From the NCBI GenBank assembly GCA_964406945.1, contig CAYOTO010000004.1, positions 73,612 through 137,611 on the forward strand: a stretch of 64,000 nt of DNA, read 5' to 3'. Within the stretch, counting starts at the first letter, position 1; each line of letters begins with the position of its first letter. The notes below the pieces were generated by a model. It was not told the origin of the DNA. It saw nothing but the letters and a program-made list of their open reading frames with translations, and did not search any database. Shown in pieces: positions 1 to 9,183 of this stretch. The position numbers and the translations under genes were made by a program. Origin of the DNA: UBA2266 sp964406945 (GTDB lineage Bacteria > Planctomycetota > Phycisphaerae > Sedimentisphaerales > Anaerobacaceae).

Positions 1-3000
1 CGTGCGGCTATCATTCCATTGAACACAGGCGGATACTCGAGCGGAATCTCAAAATTCTTCTTGCCGTCCTCGGCCGATACACTCACAAGCTTCGCTCCCT
101 TTCGCCCCTCGAATGCCGCATAAGGGTCGTCGGGATCGAAAACATCCGGCGCACCGGCCACGAACAGCGTATCGGCGGCCTTTACCATCGCCCGCATGCG
201 GACAGGCAGCCACGTCTTCCAGACCGTTGGCCTGGCACGGGTATAACCGATCATCTTATCGAGTCCGAATGCCCGGCTCTCCAGTTCGCGAACCTCGTTG
301 CCCCTGGCCCGAGAATAGTCCGACTGAGGCAGCCATTCAATGGGCTCGACGGAGCCTTCCTCGCCTACTATCTGCGGCTCGTTCGTATTGTAATCGGCAA
401 ACAGCAGGTAACCGTCCGTCCCCGGAAAGAACATCGGGCTGTGTACGTTCCTGCGGTAAAACATGCGAACGGCGTAGGTCTTTTCATCATCGACAACCAG
501 CAGTTGCCCGGCCTTGGGAGCCTGATTGGCCAACTGAAAGCCCGGCCACCGCCTGGAATACATCCAGAAAGTACGGTTGTACCACGACCCGTCCAGCAGC
601 CCCGCGGTTGAAAAGACGTGCAGCCCGACATCCTGCGCCCCCTTGCTTGAAAGCACCGGGACCTCCACCTCCTTCAGGTCGGATGTGAGCTTCTTTTGTC
701 GCATATAAAGGTATCCGCCCTCGCTGACAAGCACGTCCGAATTGGCGCCGGTAATGAAGAAAGCCAGATCCCGATCTCCCCGGCCGAAATTGTCCGGGCC
801 TTCCAGCAGTCCTTTGTGAATTATCTTACCGGTCCGAGGATCAAGCCCGTATACGCGAATGCCGCCGTCCAGATACGTTGATCGCCCGGAGGTAAAATAT
901 GCTATCTCGTCGCGGACAAGCACGCTGCCGTGAACGCCCCAGGCCGATTCCAACTGGCCGAAACCGCCCACCCGCACATCCGCGGGCGCCGCCAGAAAAC
1001 GCCATACCAGTTCACCATCACTGAGTCGCAGACAGTATACGCACCCGTCTCTAGAGCCGACGAGCACCATACCTTTGTAAACGGTCGGCGGCGAGTCGAT
1101 ACGCCCGTTCGCGGTAAATCGCCATAGGCTTTCGCCGGTATCCAGGTCCAGTGCATGCAGGGTGTGGGCGTCCGTTTCGGCTACAAAGACTCTGCCGCAG
1201 GCTGATACAGGCGCCGTGAGCTTGCCTTCCAGTTTGACTTTCCAATCCACCGCTACACTGTCACCAACACTTGCGCCCGTAGTGCCGCTTCTGGCCGCAT
1301 CGTGCCGAAAGGTAGGCCAGTCATCTTCACTAATGCCAACCGAATCCACCTTTCCGTAGGCCGCTCCTTTTGTAAGCCGCCGGTTATCGGGAACAATCTC
1401 GAAGGCTTTGTCAGCACCGGCCTTGACTGCGGTATAGCCCAGAAGTTTAGCTCCGGGCTGACAGAAACACTGATCCGGCGGAACGTACAGCATGCCGTTA
1501 CAGGGCACCATTCCGTTCTTGCACGCGCCGCGAATCCAGTTGTTCTGGGAGTGATCGTCGGCGTGAAAATCCAGAAATTCGGCACCCTCATACGAACTTA
1601 TCATATACCGCGTCGTGGCCTTGTTACGATAGCAGCGATGATGATGCTCCGGACTTCTCAGATTCTTGACCATTATCCGCTTTTTCTCCTTGCCGGTCCT
1701 CAGATCCCAGCCGATTGCCATCGCATTCGGGCTTTTGCCGACCGGTTTGCCCGAATCATCAACGCTGAGCATGCCGCGCCAGACCAGACCGTCCACTACG
1801 AACAGGTCGTCGCCCTCACCTCCGCGGATAGGCGGCAAATTCTTCTTATCCCACAGCAGTCTACCCGTTGCCGCATTGTGTGCAGCCGCCCTTCTGCCCC
1901 CTTGCATCACCACCGTATCTCTAGCCGCCAGCATCGTCCTGGGACCACCAATCGCGGCCTGGACTTTCCAGAGTCGCTCGCCATCTTTCAAATTCAACCC
2001 GACAAGCTCTCCGGCGCTGATGTAGATTATTCGTCCATTGTTGATCGCCAGCATGAGTGTGTGAATGCCGCCGGTTTGCTTTTGCCACAGCACCCTGCCA
2101 TCGCGTCCGTTAACTGCAACCAGACCCTCGAATTCGCCGCCGTCGATGGACCTCTGGACATAAGCGACGGCGATTCCATCACTGACGAGTATCTCGGTCG
2201 TCTCCGCCGTTTCCTCGATTGTCTTTACGATCTTCCCCGTGGCGCCGTCCAGAATCGACATAGGCGCTCGGTAGCTCAAAGTCGTATACAGCCGATCTTC
2301 GTCAGCCACTATTCGCCGCTGATTTACCGTGGGCACATCCGTACGCCCGGCCCGAAGCTTCAGCCAGTCTTTGCCTTCCCATCGCTTTCGGCTCCACTGG
2401 CGCCAGCCCCATGCCTCGAGTTGTTTTTTCCACAGCAGTTTGCCGTTGAATGCATCGCGACAAATAAGAGACCAGCGGTCCGGCAGCCGCTCGTCCGTTA
2501 TGCCAATCAGCCCCTCGTCAAAGAAATAGTACAGCCGCCCTCCCGAAGAAACCGGCGACTGAATGCCCGAGGGCGTCTCATGGCTCCTCAGCCACAGAGG
2601 CGAAGCCACCCATTGCAGACTCTGGGGCGGCGCCACAACCGAATCATCAGCCACCGCATTGTTGCCTGCGTCGTGAAGGAAATGCCCCCAGTCGTCGATA
2701 GCATCCGGTCTGGGTTTTACCGTCCGTTTCCACGTACCACCGCTGTCGGTGCAAATAACGCCGCCGGGCGCAAGAACCCGCATTATTTCTTCCTCGTCGA
2801 CCTCACCCGAATCACTGACCACGACCAGATTGATTAAATTATCCGTGTACGGAAGAAGCCGACCGGAAAACTGCTCGACCGAAACCTGTCCGTACACACC
2901 TCGACCGCGAATATACCTACGCGCCTCGCGAATCTCGTCGACATCAGGGTCGAGGCCGTGCACCGTGTAACTTTCCGAGACCCGAAGGGCTGCTGTCAGC

Positions 3001-3161
3001 CTGCCGTTGCCACAGCCCAGATGTACGACTATCCCGCCATGGATCCCGCTCTGCTCGATAATATCATCCGCCTGCGAATCAGCCGGTCTGGCCCAACCCG
3101 CCAGGGTCAGCAGAACCACACAAATCGCCAGAGGTAATCGCGCCTTATCATGCTGTTTCAT
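1..3161 (-). CDS. Secreted PQQ-like beta-propeller protein with N-terminal methyltransferase-like domain (C terminus beyond window)
   Basis: Reading from the ATG at 3161 the frame stays open to the window edge, giving about 1053 residues without a stop. Residues 1-28 look like a signal peptide (basic start, then LPLAICVVLLTLAG). Residues about 40-150 carry a class I methyltransferase-like motif (VVHLGCGNGRLTAAL, then HGLDPD). The rest contains repeated PQQ/BamB-type blades such as TGRLLWDKK and SDGELVWRF. BamB-like propellers bind partners or cofactors; an exported methyltransferase fold is unusual, since SAM is cytoplasmic, so that domain may be structural. No enzymatic role can be assigned. 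A promoter lies 50 bp upstream and the gene is divergent from the oxidoreductase at 3342. The family call is firm; the function is unknown. Confidence 0.85.
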   Translation of the reverse strand, partial: MKQHDKARLPLAICVVLLTLAGWARPADSQADDIIEQSGIHGGIVVHLGCGNGRLTAALRVSESYTVHGLDPDVDEIREARRYIRGRGVYGQVSVEQFSGRLLPYTDNLINLVVVSDSGEVDEEEIMRVLAPGGVICTDSGGTWKRTVKPRPDAIDDWGHFLHDAGNNAVADDSVVAPPQSLQWVASPLWLRSHETPSGIQSPVSSGGRLYYFFDEGLIGITDERLPDRWSLICRDAFNGKLLWKKQLEAWGWRQWSRKRWEGKDWLKLRAGRTDVPTVNQRRIVADEDRLYTTLSYRAPMSILDGATGKIVKTIEETAETTEILVSDGIAVAYVQRSIDGGEFEGLVAVNGRDGRVLWQKQTGGIHTLMLAINNGRIIYISAGELVGLNLKDGERLWKVQAAIGGPRTMLAARDTVVMQGGRRAAAHNAATGRLLWDKKNLPPIRGGEGDDLFVVDGLVWRGMLSVDDSGKPVGKSPNAMAIGWDLRTGKEKKRIMVKNLRSPEHHHRCYRNKATTRYMISSYEGAEFLDFHADDHSQNNWIRGACKNGMVPCNGMLYVPPDQCFCQPGAKLLGYTAVKAGADKAFEIVPDNRRLTKGAAYGKVDSVGISEDDWPTFRHDAARSGTTGASVGDSVAVDWKVKLEGKLTAPVSACGRVFVAETDAHTLHALDLDTGESLWRFTANGRIDSPPTVYKGMVLVGSRDGCVYCLRLSDGELVWRFLAAPADVRVGGFGQLESAWGVHGSVLVRDEIAYFTSGRSTYLDGGIRVYGLDPRTGKIIHKGLLEGPDNFGRGDRDLAFFITGANSDVLVSEGGYLYMRQKKLTSDLKEVEVPVLSSKGAQDVGLHVFSTAGLLDGSWYNRTFWMYSRRWPGFQLANQAPKAGQLLVVDDEKTYAVRMFYRRNVHSPMFFPGTDGYLLFADYNTNEPQIVGEEGSVEPIEWLPQSDYSRARGNEVRELESRAFGLDKMIGYTRARPTVWKTWLPVRMRAMVKAADTLFVAGAPDVFDPDDPYAAFEGRKGAKLVSVSAEDGKKNFEIPLEYPPVFNGMIAA

Positions 3162-3211
3162 GGGTAACCCGTCCAAACAGATTTTAAGTTTTCAACTGCC
3201 TGCCGAAGGCG

Positions 3212-3240
3212 ATTATAGCCGGTTTCGCGTCTGCTAACAA
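3212..3240 (-). promoter_or_regulatory. Sigma-70-type promoter of the beta-propeller gene
   Basis: On the minus strand, TTGTTA (3240-3235), a 17-nt spacer and TATAAT (3217-3212) lie about 50 bp before the ATG at 3161. The spacer and -35 box fall inside an inverted repeat (3218-3257). Confidence 0.55.
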
Positions 3241-3257
3241 GACAAACGCGAACCGGC
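3218..3257. repeat. Inverted repeat over divergent promoters, possible operator
   Basis: GCCGGTTTCGCGT (3218-3230) pairs with ACGCGAACCGGC (3246-3257), leaving one unpaired base. It covers the -35 and spacer of the leftward promoter and ends 8 bp before the rightward -35, so a repressor bound here could control both genes. The operator role is inferred. Confidence 0.45.
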
Positions 3258-3264
3258 ATGGGTC

Positions 3265-3293
3265 TTGCACGCCGCGGGTCCGTAGGCTAAGAT
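3265..3293 (+). promoter_or_regulatory. Sigma-70-type promoter of the DapB-like oxidoreductase
   Basis: TTGCAC (3265-3270), a 17-nt spacer and TAAGAT (3288-3293) lie about 50 bp before the ATG at 3342. Confidence 0.45.
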
Positions 3294-3341
3294 ACGGCCC
3301 ACAGTAATGAATCCCAACGCAGCATGATAAAGGAACAGGAA

Positions 3342-4331
3342 ATGACGAGAATCGTGCAGATCGGAATAGGTCCTCTCGGACAAAAAATGGTCGCTTATGC
3401 AACGCAGCGTAATGAGATTGATCTTGTAGGCGCAGTCGATACCGACCCGGAAATCGTCGGCCGGGACCTTGGCGAATACTGCGGTCTTGACCGCCTCGGG
3501 ATAATCGTGAAAGCCTCGCTTGCCGACGTCCTCGAGCAGACCGAGGCGGATGCGGCGGTGGTTACGACGGTCAGCAGCCTGCAGAAGTTCGAAAGTCAGG
3601 CCGCCGAAATTGCGGCCGCCGGCCTGCACATCGTCTCGACCTGCGAAGAACTCTCATATCCCTGGGCTGTTTCCCCTGAAACAGCATCCCGCATCGACAG
3701 AGTATGCCGCGACAACTCCGTAGTTTGTCTGGGCACGGGCGTAAATCCCGGCTATTTGATGGATTTTCTGCCGACGGTTCTCAGTGGTCTGTGCCAGAGG
3801 GTCGACGCTGTGAGCGTCGATCGTATCCAGGACGCATCTGTTCGGCGCGTCCCGTTTCAGCAGAAGATAGGCGCTGCGCTTACGCTGGAGCAGTTTGAAG
3901 CAAAGAAGAAAGAAGGTACGCTCCGCCACGTGGGCTTGCCCGAATCCGTCGACTTTGTGGCAAACAGACTCGGCTGGGAACTCGACGATAAGACCGAATC
4001 TCTGGAACCGGTTATCGCAGAGACCGAGATTACAACAGGCTACAAGCCCATAAAAGCCGGCATGGCTCGCGGAGTTCAGCAGATAGGCCGTGGATTTGTT
4101 GCAGGAAAAGAGGTGATAACCCTTAAATTCAAAGCCGCCGTCGGGGAACCTCTCTCATACGATGAGGTAAGGATCGAGGGCAAGCCGCCCATCAAATCCA
4201 GAATCGAAGGCGGCGTTAATGGCGATATCGCCACCTGCGCGATTACACTCAACACGATCCGCTCGGTGCTGAAAGCCCAACCCGGTCTCAGGACAATGTC
4301 CGAAATTCCTCCCGTGGCGTTTTTCAGATAG
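3342..4331 (+). CDS. DapB-fold NAD(P)-dependent oxidoreductase
   Basis: A 329-residue protein with a Rossmann nucleotide-binding start, G8-x-G10-xx-G13 (IGIGPLGQKM). It continues like the dihydrodipicolinate reductase N-terminal family and 2,4-diaminopentanoate dehydrogenase-like enzymes (GAVDTDPEIVGRDLG; GTGVNPGYLMD in the middle). It lacks the usual DapB length and signature, so lysine synthesis is not implied; a 2,4-diaminopentanoate or related amino-acid dehydrogenase is possible. The start at 3342 is preferred to the in-frame ATG at 3324 because AGGAACAGGA precedes it and the Rossmann strand starts at once. It converges on the symporter gene with 11 bp between stops. The substrate is unknown. 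Confidence 0.8.
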   Translation: MTRIVQIGIGPLGQKMVAYATQRNEIDLVGAVDTDPEIVGRDLGEYCGLDRLGIIVKASLADVLEQTEADAAVVTTVSSLQKFESQAAEIAAAGLHIVSTCEELSYPWAVSPETASRIDRVCRDNSVVCLGTGVNPGYLMDFLPTVLSGLCQRVDAVSVDRIQDASVRRVPFQQKIGAALTLEQFEAKKKEGTLRHVGLPESVDFVANRLGWELDDKTESLEPVIAETEITTGYKPIKAGMARGVQQIGRGFVAGKEVITLKFKAAVGEPLSYDEVRIEGKPPIKSRIEGGVNGDIATCAITLNTIRSVLKAQPGLRTMSEIPPVAFFR

Positions 4332-4342
4332 TACAGGCTGAA

Positions 4343-5926
4343 TCAGTCGCCGCTTTCCCGCATCCGCGCCAGGTAGGCTTTGGCCTCGCTGGCTACCACT
4401 CCGGACAATCCGAGCAGTCCTATCAAGTTCGGAATTGCCATCAATGCGTTGAGATTGTCCGCAATTGTCCAGACAAGGTTGAGTCTGCTCAGTGCTCCAA
4501 TAAAGACGAAGATGCAGAATAGATATCTGTAGGGAGCGACAGCCGCAGGACCGAACAGGTACTCGAAACACCGGTCTCCGTAGTAGGACCAGGCGATCAT
4601 GGTTGAATACGCAAACAGGGCCAGACCGACAGCCACAATCCAGTTTCCGAACTTCGGAAAACCCTCCTCAAATGCCGCGGCGGTCAGAGCCGCCCCGGTC
4701 GGCAGTTCGTAGTAGTCGCCGTTCTCATCGACAAAGGGCTCCGGCTCTTCGGCAATCGTTCCGATCACCTGGACCCGCTTTTCAACTTCACCCTCGGTGA
4801 TCACAGCCGTCGTAGGCAGCCCTTTGCCGCCGATGCCGTAGATCAGTTCGCCCGAACTGCTGCGGACCTCCCAGACGCCGGTCGTTATGATTACCAGAGC
4901 GGTCATCGTACATATCAGTATAGTGTCTATAAAGGGCCCCAGCATGGCCACAAACCCCTCCCGCACCATTTCCTTTGTCTTTGCGGCCGCATGCGCCATC
5001 GGAGCCGAGCCAAGGCCGGACTCATTGCTGAAAACGCCCCTTGCCACTCCCTTCTGTATGGTTCTGGCCATAACCACGCCCATGAAGCCGCCGCCCGCTG
5101 CGACCGGCGTAAACGCATATCGAACGATGCAGGCCAGAGCGCCCGGCAATTCCGACGCGTTCTTGAAGAGTATGAACAACGCGCCTCCGACATAGACGGC
5201 ACACATGAAAGGCACCACTTTGGAAGCAACCCTGCCGATACGTCTAATGCCGCCGATTGTTACCGCTCCGACGAGCACCGCGAGCACCGCGCCGATCACG
5301 ATTTTCGAAATGGCCGCACCGCCCAGAACGGCTATATCCGGATCAATGCGGGAATTGCTCCACTGCTCCGGCATCACACTCAGCAAACCGTCAACGACAG
5401 AGTTGGACTGCACGAGACAGCCTATTCCCAGCGAAGCCAGGCCCGCGAACAGGGCGAAAATGGCGCCAAGCCACGGCAAATGCAGGCCCCTGTGCAGATA
5501 GTACATCGGCCCGCCCGAAGCGCTGCCGTCCTCGTGAATCACCCTGTACTTGAGAGCCAGCGAACAACTGGAAAACTTGGTCGCCATGCCGACAATCGCC
5601 GTTACCCACATCCAGAACACCGCCCCGGGTCCGCCGAGGGCTATGGCCGTGGCAACACCTGCGATGTTTCCGGTTCCGACAGTCGCCGACAGTGCGGCAC
5701 AAAGCGCCTGAAAATGACTGATATCACCCTGCTCTTCCGGGTCGTCATACTTGCCGGAAATACATGCCAGAGCGTGTTTAAAGTACCGCAACTGAACAAA
5801 TCGCAGCCTGACGGTCAAATACAGCCCGGTGCCCACAAGCAGCACGATCATCGCCGGGCCCCACACGACGGCGTTGACAGCGCTCATCAACTCAGAAAAA
5901 ACCTGCACTTTGTGATCCTCGAACAA
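4343..5926 (-). CDS. Sodium:alanine/glycine symporter (AGCS family)
   Basis: A 527-residue, strongly hydrophobic inner-membrane carrier of the amino acid:cation symporter family, which imports alanine or glycine with Na+ (known for the family). Family signatures are visible: SATVGTGNIAGVATAI and GGPGAVFWMW near residues 80-110, and FSNESGLGSAPMAHAAAKT near residue 300. The protein is longer than usual (about 450-490) because a hydrophilic stretch of about 60 residues, rich in E, G and V, sits near residues 345-405 between membrane segments. It is transcribed away from the alcohol dehydrogenase. The actual substrate cannot be read from sequence. Confidence 0.9.
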   Translation of the reverse strand: MFEDHKVQVFSELMSAVNAVVWGPAMIVLLVGTGLYLTVRLRFVQLRYFKHALACISGKYDDPEEQGDISHFQALCAALSATVGTGNIAGVATAIALGGPGAVFWMWVTAIVGMATKFSSCSLALKYRVIHEDGSASGGPMYYLHRGLHLPWLGAIFALFAGLASLGIGCLVQSNSVVDGLLSVMPEQWSNSRIDPDIAVLGGAAISKIVIGAVLAVLVGAVTIGGIRRIGRVASKVVPFMCAVYVGGALFILFKNASELPGALACIVRYAFTPVAAGGGFMGVVMARTIQKGVARGVFSNESGLGSAPMAHAAAKTKEMVREGFVAMLGPFIDTILICTMTALVIITTGVWEVRSSSGELIYGIGGKGLPTTAVITEGEVEKRVQVIGTIAEEPEPFVDENGDYYELPTGAALTAAAFEEGFPKFGNWIVAVGLALFAYSTMIAWSYYGDRCFEYLFGPAAVAPYRYLFCIFVFIGALSRLNLVWTIADNLNALMAIPNLIGLLGLSGVVASEAKAYLARMRESGD

Positions 5927-6050
5927 GACTTTACCTGGCTATCCGCACCTCCGACCATGCGAAGTTTTAGCGGATTTCACTGTATCGTTCAAGCTTCTTG
6001 TGGTCAGATCGATCGGCGATGATTCAGAAGCCCGCCCGGCTCGAAGACTC

Positions 6051-6078
6051 TTGCGTTATCGCCGTTGTGTTGTATCAT
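6051..6078 (+). promoter_or_regulatory. Possible promoter of the iron alcohol dehydrogenase
   Basis: TTGCGT (6051-6056), a 16-nt spacer and TATCAT (6073-6078) lie 45 bp before the ATG at 6124. The boxes are imperfect but correctly spaced. Confidence 0.35.
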
Positions 6079-6123
6079 ACCCTCCTGAATAAGCTGAAAA
6101 CAGGCTTTGGAAAGGCAAAGAGA

Positions 6124-7311
6124 ATGAATTTCGATTTCACATACTTCATGCCGACTAGAATTCTGTTCGGGTGCGGAAAAGTCGCCGAACTCAAGACCAC
6201 CCCCTACCTTCCAGGCAGCAAAGCCCTGGTCGTGATCGGTGAATCGGGCGCGATGAGAAAACACAGCTACCTCGATACGGTGGTGAATCACCTTCGCGAG
6301 AATGGCGTCGATTCTGTGGTTTATGACAAAATACAGCCCAATCCGGTATCGGAACATGTGGACGAAGGTGCGGCGATTGCCCGAGAGAATAAATGCGACT
6401 TTGTGCTGGGCCTTGGAGGAGGAAGCACCATCGATTCGGCCAAAAGCATTGCGACTATGGCTGCAAATCCCGGCAAGTACTGGGATTACATACAAGCCGG
6501 CAGCGGCGGATGCAAGACCCCACCCAAACGGGCCCTGCCGATTGTCGCAATTACCACGACCGCCGGTACGGGAACCGAGAGCGACCCCTGGACCGTTATC
6601 ACCAAGAGCGATACGAACGAGAAAATCGGCTGGGGATGCGATTTTACCTTCCCGACCCTGTCAATCGTAGACCCGGAGCTGATGGTAACCGTCCCGCCCG
6701 GACAGACCGCGTACACGGGCATGGACGCCTTCTTCCACTCGGTCGAAGCCTTTCTGGCCACCATAAGCCAGCCTGCGAGCGATCATCTGGCCCTGGAAGC
6801 GATTAGCCTCATAACGGAGAACCTGCCCCTGGCGGTTAAAGACGGCAGCAATATCGAAGCCAGAACGAAACTGGCATGGGCCAATACCGAGGCCGGCATC
6901 TGTGAGTCGCTTTCCTGCTGCATTTCGCATCATTCGATGGAACATGCCGTAAGCGCTTATTACCCGCAAGTCGCGCACGGGGCCGGACTTACGATGCTGT
7001 CGGTTGCATATTTCGGCTACCTTGCCGAGCGATATCCGGCAAGATTCCCTGACCTGGCCCGCGTCATGGGCGAAGATGTAGATTCCATGCCTGAGAAAGA
7101 CCGGCCGATGGCGTTCATCAGGGCCCTGGAGAAACTCATCGCGGACGTCGGTCTGAGCGATGCGAAGCTCTCGGATTTTGGCGTAAAACGCGAAGAGTTG
7201 CCCAAAATGGCGAAGAATGCGTTTGATACCATGGGAAAGCTTTTTGAAATTACACCGGTTAATCTTACGGTTGACGACGTGGTGGCCATATACGAACGGG
7301 CTTATGCGTAA
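6124..7311 (+). CDS. Iron-containing alcohol dehydrogenase (butanol dehydrogenase-like)
   Basis: A 395-residue cytoplasmic dehydrogenase of the group III (iron-dependent) alcohol dehydrogenase family, which interconverts alcohols and aldehydes with NAD(P)H. The N terminus (FDFTYFMPTRILFGCGKV) resembles BdhA/YqhD-type members. The nucleotide-binding motif LGLGGGSTIDSAKSIA and TTAGTGTESDPW are present, and metal ligands are expected in GMDAFFHSVEAF and ISHHSMEHAVSAYY. An in-frame ATG exists at 5998, but the start at 6124 follows GGAAAGGCAAAGAGA and matches the family N terminus. It may serve fermentative redox balance; the substrate is not known. Confidence 0.9.
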   Translation: MNFDFTYFMPTRILFGCGKVAELKTTPYLPGSKALVVIGESGAMRKHSYLDTVVNHLRENGVDSVVYDKIQPNPVSEHVDEGAAIARENKCDFVLGLGGGSTIDSAKSIATMAANPGKYWDYIQAGSGGCKTPPKRALPIVAITTTAGTGTESDPWTVITKSDTNEKIGWGCDFTFPTLSIVDPELMVTVPPGQTAYTGMDAFFHSVEAFLATISQPASDHLALEAISLITENLPLAVKDGSNIEARTKLAWANTEAGICESLSCCISHHSMEHAVSAYYPQVAHGAGLTMLSVAYFGYLAERYPARFPDLARVMGEDVDSMPEKDRPMAFIRALEKLIADVGLSDAKLSDFGVKREELPKMAKNAFDTMGKLFEITPVNLTVDDVVAIYERAYA

Positions 7312-7418
7312 CGAGCTTGCGGCCGGCGCCGGTGCCCGTTTTAACGGCAATTTGGCTCGAACCTCCGGTAGTACAACCGCGTATCTGATACCATCTTCCA
7401 GAGGATACAGTTTTCGCA

Positions 7419-8303
7419 ATGATAAGCCGCATAAAGAACATACCACAAAGCAACCAGTTGCTCGATAGATTGCAGCACCTGAAAGGCACAGCCCTTGGAA
7501 CCCTGGGTTTCTGCACCCGATGGGCGGTTCACGCCGACGGAACCGGTCCGGAATGGATCGATATGGTTGAACTGGACCTGCACGTAAGGGATGTACCGCA
7601 TGAACTGCACGGGGTCCGTATCGCCCATATCAGCGACATACACTGCAGCAGGTTTGTCAGCAGTGCATATCTGCGCAGATGCATCGACAGGGTGAATGCC
7701 CTCGAAGCTGATATTGTCGTAATTACTGGCGACTACATAACTTATGATTTTCAAGGGCGGTTCCGAACGCAGGCTGTCGAACTCCTGGGCAACGTCAAAT
7801 CCCGCCTCGGAACCTATGCCTGCCTCGGCAATCACGATTACGGCGTACGAACCGTTCCACAGTATATCAGAGACCGCATGCTGGTAACCTTGATTAACGG
7901 CATGCAGCAGCGCGGCATCCGGGTGCTGCGCAACGAAGCTGAGAAAGTGGACGTCGACGGCAACCCACTTTGGCTGGTGGGGCTGGGAGACCTCAGAGCC
8001 GGCGATTTTCGCCCCGGACAGGCCTTCTCACAGGTGCCCCCGGACGAGGTAACAGTCGTTTTGCTGCACAACCCCAGGGGTATTGAATACCTGGCCGAAT
8101 ACGACGCCCACGCGATTGTCAGTGGCCACACCCACGGCCGCGGACAGAGCTTTCTCTGTCCGCCGTCGAGAAAGTCGAGGCATTACCGGCCCGGCTGGCA
8201 CGAAATCGAAGGTAAGAGGCTCTATGTAAACAGAGGGCTCGGCAGACACGGCCGAACGCGATTCAAGGCGCCGCCGGAGATTACGCTTTTTACTCTGCGA
8301 TGA
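7419..8303 (+). CDS. Calcineurin-like metallophosphoesterase (YaeI-like)
   Basis: A 294-residue phosphoesterase with all dimetal-site motifs in order: DIHCS near residue 73, GDYITYD near 105, GNHDYG near 138, and SGHTHGRG near 238. The final GLGRHGRTRF resembles the end of the YaeI/UDP-2,3-diacylglucosamine-hydrolase-like group, whose members cleave phosphoesters, some in lipid A or membrane lipid metabolism. No clear signal peptide is present. The gene follows the alcohol dehydrogenase by about 105 bp on the same strand. The substrate is unknown. Confidence 0.85.
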   Translation: MISRIKNIPQSNQLLDRLQHLKGTALGTLGFCTRWAVHADGTGPEWIDMVELDLHVRDVPHELHGVRIAHISDIHCSRFVSSAYLRRCIDRVNALEADIVVITGDYITYDFQGRFRTQAVELLGNVKSRLGTYACLGNHDYGVRTVPQYIRDRMLVTLINGMQQRGIRVLRNEAEKVDVDGNPLWLVGLGDLRAGDFRPGQAFSQVPPDEVTVVLLHNPRGIEYLAEYDAHAIVSGHTHGRGQSFLCPPSRKSRHYRPGWHEIEGKRLYVNRGLGRHGRTRFKAPPEITLFTLR

Positions 8304-8312
8304 ATGCTGCTT

Positions 8313-8332
8313 AGCAAGAAACCCTTGTTTTT
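8313..8332 (+). terminator. Weak possible terminator after the metallophosphoesterase
   Basis: AGCAAG (8313-8318) pairs with CTTGTT (8324-8329) across a 5-nt loop, then the T-run continues to 8332. The stem is short, AT-rich and holds one wobble pair. Confidence 0.25.
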
Positions 8333-8454
8333 GTGAAAAAAACCTCGATTTCCAGTTACTTCAGGCGTTGAGGGGGCCTTTATTAGAATAAGGCTTTGAG
8401 AAAAGGTGTTTCTCTGCTGTGTTTTGGAAGATATCTGCTGACGGACCGGCCGAC

Positions 8455-9177
8455 ATGCGGAATAGATCGGCATACAAATTAACGGCGTTCTTGTTGCTTC
8501 CTGCGGTGATTGTCTCTTTGCCCGGCTGCAAGACAATGACCGCCGAAGATTTCAGCCGTAGAGGCGCGGAGTACCTGGATCAGGGTTCGTACGACATGGC
8601 CATAGCGGATTTCAATCAGGCTATCGAATTGAATCCCGCCAGGACTTGTGCTTTCAGAAGGCGGGGTATAGCCTATGCGGGCAAGAGCCTGTACGACGCC
8701 GCAATCGCGGATTTCAACACCGCCGCTGAACTTGATCCCGAGGACGCAGCCGCCTATTACAACCGGGGCTACGCTCACGCGCTTAAAGGCCGGTACGATC
8801 TGGCGGAAGCCGATTACGACCGTGCGATTGAGCTGGATCCCGACGACGCAGTTACATACCGCAAACGAGGCTTCGCCCGGGCCAGGCAGAACCGTTACGA
8901 CGAAGCCATCGCCGATTATACGCGGGCCGTACAACTGGACCCCAACGACTTCGAAGCATATCGAAACCGGGGAGTAGCCCACGCGAAACAGGGCAGTATC
9001 TACCTGGCGTTGCGGGATTTTGACAGGGCAATCGCAATCAACGACCGGGATGCGGCCGCGTATTTCAATCGCGGTTTGATTTATCAGCAACAGGACCACT
9101 ACGATCTGGCAATCGCTGATTTCGACAGGGCCGCCCAAATCGATCCAAATCTCGTCCCGTATACGCCTGGAATGTGA
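8455..9177 (+). CDS. Six-TPR lipoprotein
   Basis: A 240-residue predicted lipoprotein. The start at 8455 gives a basic N terminus, a hydrophobic stretch and a lipobox ending at Cys25 (VSLPGC). Six consecutive tetratricopeptide repeats follow, each about 34 residues with the pattern YDxAIADFxxAIELDP and xxAYYNRGxAHA. TPR arrays mediate protein-protein contacts; this one probably acts on the periplasmic face of a membrane. An in-frame ATG at 8419 would place 12 extra residues before the signal and is less likely. It stands alone, separated by about 150 bp from the upstream gene. No partner can be named. Confidence 0.85.
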   Translation: MRNRSAYKLTAFLLLPAVIVSLPGCKTMTAEDFSRRGAEYLDQGSYDMAIADFNQAIELNPARTCAFRRRGIAYAGKSLYDAAIADFNTAAELDPEDAAAYYNRGYAHALKGRYDLAEADYDRAIELDPDDAVTYRKRGFARARQNRYDEAIADYTRAVQLDPNDFEAYRNRGVAHAKQGSIYLALRDFDRAIAINDRDAAAYFNRGLIYQQQDHYDLAIADFDRAAQIDPNLVPYTPGM

Positions 9178-9183
9178 GCCTTG

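Noticed and set aside
1302..2837. 511-codon open frame on the plus strand
   Set aside because: It lies wholly opposite the beta-propeller gene, has no recognisable domain, and its residues reflect the codon use of the true minus-strand frame.
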